Shown: piece by piece, positions 1-5,021 of the stretch
How positions within the stretch are numbered: the first letter of the stretch is position 1
Layout of the letters: each line of letters begins with the position of its first letter
From: Anaerolineae bacterium
Lineage (GTDB): Bacteria > Chloroflexota > Anaerolineae > UBA1429
NCBI GenBank assembly: GCA_007123335.1
Contig: SKLG01000529.1
Span: forward strand, 1 to 5,021
Length of the DNA stretch: 5,021 bases
Direction: 5' to 3'
Notes under the pieces: model-generated
Told to the model about the DNA's origin: nothing
Seen by the model: the letters and a program-made list of their open reading frames with translations, nothing else
The model's database searches: none
Position numbers and translations under genes: made by a program

Positions 1-1
1 C

Positions 2-58
2 AGGATGGAGCGCTATGGCGAGCAGATATTGCGAATGATCCATGAGCATTTGGAGTAG
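2..58 (+). CDS. 3' end of an HRDC-domain protein, probably a RecQ-like helicase (partial)
   Basis: An open frame enters from the left edge and stops at TAG 56-58, leaving 18 residues with the core RMERYGEQILRMI. This pattern (basic or Glu residue, then RYGE, then a hydrophobic helix) resembles the last helix of HRDC domains, which often form the C-terminus of RecQ DNA helicases and bind nucleic acid. RNase D and some other helicases also end in HRDC domains, so the exact enzyme is open. The stop lies 5 bases before the next start, and the GGAG at 52-55 inside this gene is the likely ribosome site for that next gene, which points to co-transcription. With only 18 residues visible, the coding call is reasonable and the family call is tentative. 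Confidence 0.55.
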   Translation, partial: RMERYGEQILRMIHEHLE

Positions 59-63
59 AAGCG

Positions 64-315
64 ATGGCTGACGGCGTGCTCTGCCCTCGCTGCGGGACGC
101 CGAGACTGATCCGCCGTCACGACAGGCTGGAGAAGGCCCGTCTTGGCCAGGTGCCGCTGGGGGTCTACTTCCGCTGGCGACTGGGGACGCGGGACGCCGC
201 GCGACGGCATGGAGTGATCGTATGCCATCGCTACCACTGCGAGTTGTGTGGCCACGACTGGGAGATCTATGAGCTAGATCGTGAATCGGAAGGGGGCAAC
301 GGTGAGGCAATGTAA
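64..315 (+). CDS. Small zinc-ribbon protein, function unknown
   Basis: This is an 83-residue basic protein with two widely spaced CxxC knuckles. The first is CPRCG at C7/C10 and the second is CELCGH at C59/C62, and C54 and H55 sit just before the second. This is the usual layout of a zinc ribbon, with the two halves closing around one zinc ion. The middle (about residues 14-50) is rich in Arg and could contact nucleic acid, but this is inference. There is no signal peptide or membrane segment, so it should be cytoplasmic. The ATG is preceded by GGAG 8 bases upstream, inside the end of the preceding HRDC-type gene, and its stop (TAA 313-315) lies one base before the chosen GTG of the next gene. 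I do not recognise a named family. Joint action with the helicase-like neighbour is only a guess from position. Confidence 0.75.
   Translation: MADGVLCPRCGTPRLIRRHDRLEKARLGQVPLGVYFRWRLGTRDAARRHGVIVCHRYHCELCGHDWEIYELDRESEGGNGEAM
304..307 (+). promoter_or_regulatory. Ribosome binding site that decides the start of the 317 gene
   Basis: GAGG lies 9 bases before GTG 317, inside the last codons of the zinc-ribbon gene whose TAA ends at 315. Stop and start therefore almost touch, an arrangement that favours translational coupling. A competing site, AGGGGG at 291-296, would serve GTG 302 with about 6 bases of spacing. GTG 281 has no suitable site. Confidence 0.4.
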
Positions 316-316
316 T

Positions 317-1045
317 GTGACGACGGTCATGGGCAAGCGCCTGATCGCCAAGGCGATGGCCGTGCATCCGGAGGTGCAGGCGGCGCTGGAGAATGGGACG
401 CTGGTGATCGTCGCCGGAACGACCAACGGCTATGTAGCCGAAGAGGTGCTGGGCGCGCTGGGGCAGGCCGAGGGCTTTAGCCGGCAGGGCTTTCATCGGG
501 GGCTGACGATAGGGCCGGGCGGCAGGCGCTCGGGCGCCTCCTTTCCCGGGGATGTGGTGATCCGGGATGGGCAATGGCAGCGCGGCCTGACCATCTATGA
601 CGTGGTGGATGATTTGAGGGCCGGCGACGTCGTGCTCAAGGGCGCCAACGCCTTTGACGTCCGCGGCCAGCCTGCGGTGCAGATCGGCCACACCCAGGGC
701 GGGACGATCCTGGAGGCCATGGCGGCGCTCATTGGCCGCCGGGTGCAGCTTCTGGTGCCGGTGGGGCTGGAAAAGCGCGTCTTTGGCGATATCGTGGAGC
801 TATCGCTGCGCTGCAACGCCGCCGACGGTCACGGCGTGCGCATGTTCCCCTTTCCGGGGCGCATCATCACCGAGATCGAGGCCATCAAGCTGCTCACCGG
901 CGCCGATGCGGTGCAGTTGGCCGCCGGCGGGGTATGCGGCGCCGAGGGCTCGGCCTGGCTGGGCATCGAGGGCAGTGACGAGCAGGTGGCCGCGGCGTTA
1001 GAGTTGGTGCGCTCGCTAGAGGGCGAGCCGCCCTGCGTCGTCTGA
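317..1045 (+). CDS. Conserved-looking protein of about 242 residues, function unknown
   Basis: This is a soluble alpha/beta-type protein without a signal peptide or transmembrane segments. With the GTG at 317 as residue 1, notable stretches are a hydrophobic strand and Gly/Thr loop (LVIVAGTTNGYVAEE, 29-43), GLTIGPGG (62-69), DDLRAGDVVLKGANAFD (98-114), a QIGHTQGGTI loop (122-131) and a Gly/Ala-rich C-terminal part with AAGGVCGAEG. Glycine-rich loops after beta strands suggest binding of a nucleotide or phosphate-bearing ligand. The KGANAFD segment recalls NagB/RpiA/CoA-transferase-like folds, but this is a weak resemblance and no catalytic residue can be named. In-frame starts are GTG 281, 302 and 317 and ATG 329. 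I favour 317 (GAGG at 304-307, 9 bases upstream, and one base after the previous stop). GTG 302 with AGGGGG upstream is a real alternative. It is probably the last gene of the left transcript. Confidence 0.8.
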   Translation: MTTVMGKRLIAKAMAVHPEVQAALENGTLVIVAGTTNGYVAEEVLGALGQAEGFSRQGFHRGLTIGPGGRRSGASFPGDVVIRDGQWQRGLTIYDVVDDLRAGDVVLKGANAFDVRGQPAVQIGHTQGGTILEAMAALIGRRVQLLVPVGLEKRVFGDIVELSLRCNAADGHGVRMFPFPGRIITEIEAIKLLTGADAVQLAAGGVCGAEGSAWLGIEGSDEQVAAALELVRSLEGEPPCVV

Positions 1046-1056
1046 GCGCATAAGCT

Positions 1057-1104
1057 AGCTGCCGGGCACATGGCGTCGTACTCGACGCCATGTGCCCGGC
1101 AGCT
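1057..1104. terminator. Perfect 22-bp hairpin between convergent transcripts (bidirectional terminator-like)
   Basis: The arms at 1057-1078 and 1083-1104 are exact reverse complements around a 4-base TACT loop. The left arm begins AGCTGCCGGGCACATG and ends GGCGTCG. The hairpin lies 11 bases after the + gene stop (TGA 1043-1045) and 9 bases after the - gene stop (1114-1116), the right place to end both convergent messages. Neither side has a clear run of T after the stem, so it is not a textbook intrinsic terminator. It may act as a 3' end-stabilising stem, a Rho-assisted end or a weak terminator. Its apical part repeats the arms of the palindrome at 4552-4569. Confidence 0.7.
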
Positions 1105-1113
1105 TGGTTGAAC

Positions 1114-2223
1114 CTACACCGCAAAGCGGTCGATGATCTCCTGACGCAGCTCCATGCCAAAGCCGATCCCCTCGGGGGCATAAACATAACCCCCTTCGAT
1201 GACGGCCCGGTCGGTGAAGCTGCCCGGACCCTTGGGCTTGCCGCCGGTCTCGCACCAGATGGCGCTGGGCGTAGCCATGAGCAGGTGGGTGGTCACGCCA
1301 TCGCCGCCATGGCTGGCGATGGGCACGTGATGCGCAGCGGCCAGGCCGGCGATCTCCATCCACTCACTCGGGCCGCCGGTGCGCCGGGCGTCGGGCTGCA
1401 GAATGTCGCAACCGCCGGCGGCGATCAGCTCTTGCACGTGGTACTTGGCGTACTCGTTCTCGCCGGTAGCTATGGGAATGTCCAATGCAGCGGCCAGCCA
1501 GCCATACCCGGCCTTGTCGTGGGGGCGTAGCGGCTCCTCGAACCAGTAGCAGCCCAGCTCTTCGTAGACACGACCGCGACGCAGCGCCTCGACGCGGTCG
1601 AGCACTTGGTTGGCGTCGACCATCAGCAGGCCGTCCTTGCCAACCAATGCTCGCGCCGCCTCGATGCGCTGGACGTCCTCCTCCAGCGAGCCACGGGCCA
1701 CCTTGATCTTGACCCCGGCCATCTCATCCTCCATCGCCTGGGCGATGGCTTTTCTGAAATGGTCGAGGGTGTCGGCGGCATCGTCGTCGTCATAATACCA
1801 GCCGACCATGGCATAAGCCGGGATGCGTTCACGACAGGCGCCCAGCAGCTTCCACCCCGGCACCCGCAAAGAACGCGCCATGAGGTCCCAGATGGCCGCG
1901 TCTAGCGCGGTGAGCGCCAAATGATTGACGCCCTCCACGCCGGCGTACTCGATCTCGTGCCACAGCCGATCGCGGAGGCGCCGTGGGAAAAAGGGGTCCT
2001 GCCCGATAAGGACCGGCGCCAGTTGTCGTTCCACCAATACCTGCAGGGCATCGGCGACGTGTGGCGCCACGCCGAGGCCGAGATAGCCATGGCCGGTCAC
2101 ATTCACGTCGCTGTGCAGGCGGATGGCCAGGGCTGAACGGTTCCCGAAATGGTGCTGGGCGTCGGAATAGGCGCTGGCGCCGGGCATATGCAGCAGAATG
2201 GTCTCGACGTCAGTGATCTTCAT
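1114..2223 (-). CDS. Enolase-superfamily enzyme, mandelate racemase group (probable sugar-acid dehydratase or epimerase)
   Basis: At 369 residues this is full length for the mandelate racemase/muconate lactonizing family. Residues 1 to about 120 form the capping domain, the middle is the barrel, and the C-terminal segment returns to the cap. Visible active-site elements are VKIKV with K172 and K174 (K174 is the likely base), the metal ligands D203 (MVDAN), E229 (WFEEP) and E255 (TGEN), the D278/H305 pair (LQPD and ASHGGD), and E325 (CETGG). This matches the full mandelate racemase catalytic set, so the enzyme should abstract a proton alpha to a carboxylate with Mg2+ help. Dehydration of an acid sugar or an epimerisation is likely, but the substrate is unknown. 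The ATG has GGAGG 7 bases upstream (2231-2235). It is the last gene of the three-gene operon, 45 bases after the aldolase gene. An unusual acidic run (YYDDDDAAD, 143-151) sits early in the barrel. Confidence 0.93.
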   Translation of the reverse strand: MKITDVETILLHMPGASAYSDAQHHFGNRSALAIRLHSDVNVTGHGYLGLGVAPHVADALQVLVERQLAPVLIGQDPFFPRRLRDRLWHEIEYAGVEGVNHLALTALDAAIWDLMARSLRVPGWKLLGACRERIPAYAMVGWYYDDDDAADTLDHFRKAIAQAMEDEMAGVKIKVARGSLEEDVQRIEAARALVGKDGLLMVDANQVLDRVEALRRGRVYEELGCYWFEEPLRPHDKAGYGWLAAALDIPIATGENEYAKYHVQELIAAGGCDILQPDARRTGGPSEWMEIAGLAAAHHVPIASHGGDGVTTHLLMATPSAIWCETGGKPKGPGSFTDRAVIEGGYVYAPEGIGFGMELRQEIIDRFAV

Positions 2224-2268
2224 GCGGCAACCTCCGCGATGGTTGAGCGGCGCGTTCTCGGTCGTGCG

Positions 2269-3192
2269 CTAGTCGATCTTATCAGCATAGATGTCCATGA
2301 TGGTCTGCAAGAAGCGCACTGCTTCCTCCCTAGGACGCTGGAAGGAGTTGCGGCCGATGATCGAGCCAAAGCCGCCGCCGTCGCGGATGGCGCGGATCTC
2401 GTCGAATACCTCGTCGTCGCCCTTGGCCGCGCCGCCAGAAAAGATGACGATGCGTCGGCCGTTAAAGGCGCTCTGGATGACGTGCTCAACCCGTTTCGCC
2501 AGCGGCTCGGTGGGGATATCGTTCTTGACATAAACCTTGCGCGCTGCGTCGAGTTCCAGATGGGCCGAGGGCAGCTTGACCTTGATGATGTTCGCGCCCA
2601 TCTGCGCCGCGATCTGGGCGCCATAGGCGATGACGTCGAGGGCCGTCTCGCCTTCCGCGCTCAGCGAGCCGCCGCGCGGATAGGACCAAACGACGACGGC
2701 CATCCCGGCATCCTTGGCCTCGCGGGTCAGTTCACGCAACTGTTCGTAGAGCAGGCGGCGATCTTTGGTGCCGGGGTAGATGGTGTAGCCGATGGCAGCG
2801 CAGCCCAGGCGCCGGGCATCGCTCACCGTAGATGTGAGTGCCGGCATGGGGTCTTGCTCGTCATAGAGTACGTCGTGGTTGTTGAGTTTGAGGATGAGCG
2901 GCACTTTCCAAGCATAGTCGGCGGCAACGGCCTCGATAAAGCCCAGGGGCGCAGCGTAGGCGTTGCAGCCGGCGTCCACGGCCAGTTGCGCATGATACAT
3001 CGGGTCATATCCCGCCGGATTGGCGGCAAAGCTGCGCCCAGGACCATGCTCAAAGCCCTGATCCACCGGCAGGATGACCATCTTGCCGGTTCCGCCCAGG
3101 CGCCCGTGATTCAGCATCCAGGCCATCTTGGCGATGACGCCCGGGTGCTCACTGCGATATTCACTCAAAATCTCGGTCACTCGGTCACTCAT
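2269..3192 (-). CDS. Class I fructose-bisphosphate aldolase, DhnA/FbaB type
   Basis: This is a 307-residue cytoplasmic TIM-barrel aldolase, shorter than E. coli FbaB (about 350) and longer than archaeal relatives. Family marks in order are the first-strand motif ILPVDQGFEHGPG (40-52), LILKLNNHD (99-107), AAIGYTIYPGT (132-142), VVWSYPRGG (167-175), GANIIKVKLP (199-208) and the phosphate-binding FSGGAAKGD (251-259), followed by IIGRNSFQRP (278-287). K204 is the most likely Schiff-base lysine, with K206 next to it. Known members cleave or form fructose 1,6-bisphosphate, but the family also includes LsrF-like and other ketose-phosphate aldolases. The company of a hydrolase and a mandelate racemase-type enzyme leaves a specialised catabolic role open. 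The start is supported by GGAGG at 3201-3205, 8 bases upstream. An out-of-frame ATG-ACA-TGA just before the start overlaps it. A strong hairpin lies upstream at 3230-3256. Confidence 0.92.
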   Translation of the reverse strand: MSDRVTEILSEYRSEHPGVIAKMAWMLNHGRLGGTGKMVILPVDQGFEHGPGRSFAANPAGYDPMYHAQLAVDAGCNAYAAPLGFIEAVAADYAWKVPLILKLNNHDVLYDEQDPMPALTSTVSDARRLGCAAIGYTIYPGTKDRRLLYEQLRELTREAKDAGMAVVVWSYPRGGSLSAEGETALDVIAYGAQIAAQMGANIIKVKLPSAHLELDAARKVYVKNDIPTEPLAKRVEHVIQSAFNGRRIVIFSGGAAKGDDEVFDEIRAIRDGGGFGSIIGRNSFQRPREEAVRFLQTIMDIYADKID

Positions 3193-3229
3193 GTCATGTA
3201 CCTCCTCACACTACCACGTTCTACTCAAG

Positions 3230-3256
3230 GCAGAGGAGCGAGGATCGCTCCTCTGC
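3230..3256 (-). terminator. 11-bp intra-operon hairpin (attenuator, partial terminator or RNA-processing stem)
   Basis: GCAGAGGAGCG (3230-3240) and CGCTCCTCTGC (3246-3256) are exact reverse complements around a 5-base loop. In the - transcript the stem starts about 6 bases after the hydrolase stop and ends about 22 bases before the aldolase ribosome site (GAGGAGG, complement of 3201-3207). No T run follows, so complete termination is unlikely. The distal arm of the transcript carries CUCCUC, which could pair with the aldolase GAGGAG site if the stem opened. The stem could thus keep an anti-ribosome-site sequence occupied, or set a different level of aldolase relative to the hydrolase. The stem is plain in the sequence, but its role is inference. 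Confidence 0.55.
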
Positions 3257-3262
3257 TCAATC

Positions 3263-4525
3263 CTATCGCTTGCCATCCAGGCCGCGTGGCGGACGCCACA
3301 CTGGCGGTGCGCCGGTAGGCGACCTGCACACCCAGTAGGCATCGGGGGCATCGAGCCACTCGGGCATCGACAGGCCGTTGGGGTCAAAGCGCACCACGCC
3401 TTCCTGCACGGTGAGCATGCACTCGAGCTTTTTGTTACCCAGGAGCTTGGCCCGTCCGCAGTCGATAAAGCCAAACTGCCCCTCATTGAGCTTGAACACG
3501 GCCACATCGCCGGGGCCGCCGACGCTCAGCGTGCCCAACTCGGGATGGAGGATCTCTCTGGCGGGGGCTGCCGTGGCCAGGTCGATGACCTTTTCAAGGC
3601 TGACGCCCATGTTCAGGAACTTGCTCATGACGTTGAGAATGTTGGTGACCAGGCCATTTGCAGCGTTCCCGATGTGTAGATCGGTGCTGATGGAATTGGG
3701 CACAAAGCCCTGCTCAACGGCCGGCACGGCGTTGCGGAACCAAAAGCTGCCACCGCCGTGACCCACGTCAAAGATGACGCCCCGCTCTTGCGCCTGAAAC
3801 AGGATCTCGTTGACCTTGCCGTCTTCCTTGATAATCGGGAACTGCTGGGCAAAAACGTGGGTGTGAATGTCGCCGGGGCTCAGCTTCTCCAAAATCAGTT
3901 CGGCGTAGGGGCGCTCTGGACGCGGCCAGAAATCGACCATCAGCGGCTTGCCGCACAGCCGAGCGGCTTCGACGCCACGGTCGACGGCTGTCCAGGGGCC
4001 GTGCTCATCGTCATAGGGCTGCCAGGTCCAATAGTGAGCGGTCTTGATGCCCACAGCGACATCAGGATAGGCCTCGACGGTTTTGGCGGCAATGAGGGGG
4101 TTCATGCGCCAGGTCTCTTGCTCGCAGGGGCCGCGCATACCCCAGTTGACGATGTTCACATAGGCGAATAGACGAGTTTTGTACTTGCTGATGGCTTGCT
4201 CGATGAACTCGCCAAAGCTGGCCCCACCGGCGGACCCGGCGTCGACCATGGTGGTGATGCCCGACGACCACGAGTGGGCATCGGCGACGATGCCGCCAAA
4301 GTAATAGTCGGGGTGCAGGTGCACGTGCATGTCGATGAGGCCGGGCGTGACGTAATAGCCCGTCACGTCGATGGTCTGCGCCGCAGCGGACGAGGGGATG
4401 TCGGCCTGTACCGCAGCGACACGCTCGTCGCTCAGTGCGACATCCATTGGGCCGTTGATGCCGTTGGCCGGATCGATGACGTGTCCGCCTTTGAGCAGCA
4501 GGGAGTAGGATTGTGCTGCATCCAT
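3263..4525 (-). CDS. Amidohydrolase/deacetylase-family metallohydrolase (dihydroorotase-like)
   Basis: This 420-residue protein is a complete member of the metal-dependent amidohydrolase superfamily, closest in look to the COG3964-type deacetylases that include Atu3266 and EF_0837. An N-terminal beta segment (LLLKGGHVIDPANG, 9-22) leads to the barrel motif TPGLIDMHVHL with metal ligands H67 and H69. K161 (VGIKTAHYW) is the probable carboxylated bridging lysine, H223 lies in DIHTHVF, D253/H256 in FDVGHGGGS, and the catalytic Asp is D282 in SISTDLH. At the position where better-known relatives read MVH, this protein reads MVDFWPRPERPY with D198, so one usual His ligand is replaced. Known relatives hydrolyse acyl esters or amides, and the substrate here is unknown. 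The last 25 or so residues form a Pro/Arg-rich tail. It is the first gene of the operon, with its ATG 8 bases after GGAGG (4534-4538), and it is followed by the aldolase after 70 bases. Confidence 0.92.
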   Translation of the reverse strand: MDAAQSYSLLLKGGHVIDPANGINGPMDVALSDERVAAVQADIPSSAAAQTIDVTGYYVTPGLIDMHVHLHPDYYFGGIVADAHSWSSGITTMVDAGSAGGASFGEFIEQAISKYKTRLFAYVNIVNWGMRGPCEQETWRMNPLIAAKTVEAYPDVAVGIKTAHYWTWQPYDDEHGPWTAVDRGVEAARLCGKPLMVDFWPRPERPYAELILEKLSPGDIHTHVFAQQFPIIKEDGKVNEILFQAQERGVIFDVGHGGGSFWFRNAVPAVEQGFVPNSISTDLHIGNAANGLVTNILNVMSKFLNMGVSLEKVIDLATAAPAREILHPELGTLSVGGPGDVAVFKLNEGQFGFIDCGRAKLLGNKKLECMLTVQEGVVRFDPNGLSMPEWLDAPDAYWVCRSPTGAPPVWRPPRGLDGKR

Positions 4526-4551
4526 GAATAAATCCTCCGTATGCAGGTGAT

Positions 4552-4569
4552 GGCGTCGAATCCGACGCC
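4552..4569. repeat. Inverted repeat GGCGTCG-N4-CGACGCC in the operon leader
   Basis: Seven-base perfect arms (4552-4558 and 4563-4569) flank AATC. The repeat lies about 30 to 50 bases downstream of the predicted operon start site and 14 bases before the ribosome site of the hydrolase gene. It could be a DNA operator or an RNA stem in the leader. The same two arms with the same 4-base spacing occur at 1072-1089, inside the hairpin that ends the operon. Confidence 0.6.
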
Positions 4570-4599
4570 GACGACGTTATGCATGATCCCGACGTCGTC
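4570..4599. repeat. Inverted repeat GACGACGT-N14-ACGTCGTC at the operon start site
   Basis: Eight-base perfect arms (4570-4577 and 4592-4599) enclose 14 bases containing ATGCAT. The outer edge coincides with the expected transcription start of the - operon, about 7 bases past the TATCCT element. It directly abuts the 4552-4569 repeat. A repressor bound here would block the promoter, or the transcript would begin with a stem. Both readings are inference. Confidence 0.5.
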
Positions 4600-4605
4600 A
4601 ACGAA

Positions 4606-4634
4606 AGGATAGATCAGGCCGGGAATGCCGTCAA
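4606..4634 (-). promoter_or_regulatory. Sigma-70-type promoter for the hydrolase-aldolase-enolase operon
   Basis: On the - strand TTGACG (4634-4629) is followed after exactly 17 bases by TATCCT (4611-4606), matching 5 of 6 and 4 of 6 consensus bases. The predicted start is near 4599, giving a leader of about 74 bases that holds two inverted repeats and the GGAGG site for the hydrolase. It is the best promoter candidate seen on the - strand ahead of the operon. Confidence 0.6.
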
Positions 4635-4653
4635 GTGGGCGGCGCCGCTTTGT

Positions 4654-4683
4654 CTGGCAGCCGATGATCTTTTCGGCTATAGT
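4654..4683 (+). promoter_or_regulatory. Probable promoter of the right-edge gene
   Basis: TATAGT (4678-4683) matches 5 of 6 bases of a -10 box. CTGGCA (4654-4659), 18 bases upstream, is a weak -35 box with 4 of 6 matches. The start would fall near 4690, about 23 bases before ATG 4713, within or next to the palindrome at 4683-4696. It is divergent from the operon promoter and does not overlap it. Confidence 0.45.
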
Positions 4684-4696
4684 AAGCTCCAGCTTA
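4683..4696. repeat. Palindrome TAAGCT-CC-AGCTTA, possible operator
   Basis: Perfect 6-base arms with a 2-base centre overlap the last base of the TATAGT element and cover the predicted start of the + gene. This is a position where a dimeric repressor would block transcription. The 2-base centre makes an RNA hairpin unlikely, so a protein site is the better reading. No regulator gene is in the window. Confidence 0.4.
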
Positions 4697-4712
4697 TGAT
4701 GAAGGAGAGATA

Positions 4713-5021
4713 ATGCGAGAACTCGATATCGCAGAACGGGCTGGCGTGGCTCCGCTCTTTGCGTATTGCGATCACGACTTGGCCGTGCCTGCTATTTTGG
4801 CCGGCGCTGTCACCGGGCGGGTGTTCGCCGACGACGCGGTGCCGGCACAAACCGCGATGGTCCAGGCCGGCAGGAGGCTCTACTTTGGCGGCGAGGAGGT
4901 ACCCCCGGACATGATCGTTGCTCTGGCGGTCTGGTTCGAGGACGAGGGATTCCCGGAGGCGCTGGCGTCGGACACAGACATCCTGGCGATCTATGGTGCG
5001 CCAGTGGCTTGGCGTGATGCG
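4713..5021 (+). CDS. N-terminal part of a possible GNAT-type acetyltransferase (cut by window edge)
   Basis: An uninterrupted frame of 103 codons runs from ATG 4713 to the last base. A GGAG at 4704-4707, 5 bases before the ATG, is a good ribosome site, and a -10-like TATAGT lies 30 bases upstream. The visible part has an early helix with LFAYCDHDLAVPAILAG (residues 15-31), then the strand-turn-strand GRVFADDAVPAQTAMV followed by RLYFGG, then an acidic helix. A segment of the form GRVFxDD...A...LYFGG recalls the N-terminal half of the ZmaR-like GNAT acetyltransferases. The acetyl-CoA-binding region would lie beyond the edge, so this is a tentative family call. It is divergently transcribed from the operon, has its own promoter and palindrome, and shows no sign of damage. 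It may be unrelated to the operon. Confidence 0.7.
   Translation, partial: MRELDIAERAGVAPLFAYCDHDLAVPAILAGAVTGRVFADDAVPAQTAMVQAGRRLYFGGEEVPPDMIVALAVWFEDEGFPEALASDTDILAIYGAPVAWRDA

Noticed and set aside
1090..1530. A + strand open frame starting inside the convergent hairpin, opposite the enolase-superfamily gene.
   Set aside because: Its ATG lies in the hairpin arm, it has no ribosome site, and it is antisense to the conserved C-terminal part of a full-length enzyme.
3286..3299. Short palindrome GTGGCG-GA-CGCCAC.
   Set aside because: It lies within the coding end of the hydrolase gene, its 2-base centre cannot form an RNA loop, and such sites are expected by chance in GC-rich coding DNA.
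2149..3318. A long + strand open frame (389 codons) opposite the aldolase gene.
   Set aside because: The - strand encodes a complete aldolase with all family motifs and a good ribosome site. The + frame is the GC-rich antisense shadow, with no recognisable domain and no credible ribosome site.
3263..3340. Possible frameshift at the C-terminus of the hydrolase, because the last 25 or so residues are Pro/Arg-rich.
   Set aside because: The conserved barrel and C-terminal beta segment are complete, the other frames give no better family ending, and the stop is followed directly by the hairpin. A variable tail is the simpler reading.
4526..4605. A metabolite-binding riboswitch in the operon leader.
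   Set aside because: The leader is about 74 bases, holds only two simple inverted repeats, and shows none of the conserved cores of the riboswitch classes I know.
4660..4677. Small stem GCCGA-N8-TCGGC in the divergent spacer.
   Set aside because: Five-base arms with a long loop are weak, and the position is already explained by the spacer of the + promoter.

Overview
This GC-rich bacterial window holds two + strand genes and the tail of a third (1-1045), a three-gene - strand metabolic operon read from 4525 down to 1114, and a + strand gene entering at 4713 that is cut by the right edge. No mobile element, RNA gene or CRISPR array is visible. The gene types and the strong GGAGG ribosome sites would suit a free-living heterotroph such as a member of the Chloroflexota. 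That placement is an impression, because nothing in the window fixes the taxon.

Left block (+): the last codons of a protein that ends in a probable HRDC-type domain (RecQ-like helicase tail), then an 83-residue zinc-ribbon protein, then an uncharacterised protein of about 242 residues. These genes are packed with gaps of 5 and 1 bases and look co-transcribed. They end at a perfect 22-bp hairpin (1057-1104), which also serves the operon converging from the right.

Central block (-), in transcription order: an amidohydrolase/deacetylase-family metallohydrolase, a class I (DhnA/FbaB-type) fructose-bisphosphate aldolase, and an enolase-superfamily enzyme of the mandelate racemase group. Together they suggest a catabolic sequence: hydrolysis of an ester, amide or lactone, then dehydration or epimerisation of a sugar acid, then aldol cleavage. 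The substrate cannot be read from sequence. No kinase, transporter or regulator lies inside the window. The hydrolase carries Asp (D198) where better-known relatives have a metal-ligand His.

The 187-base divergent spacer (4526-4712) is rich in signals. It has a good sigma-70-type promoter for the operon (TTGACG-17-TATCCT) followed at once by two inverted repeats in the 5' leader, and a separate weaker promoter with its own palindrome for the + gene. One leader repeat (GGCGTCG-N4-CGACGCC) has the same two arms as the core of the hairpin that closes the operon 3.5 kb away. A second intra-operon hairpin (3230-3256) could control access to the aldolase ribosome site.

Right edge (+): the first 103 residues of a possible GNAT-type acetyltransferase.
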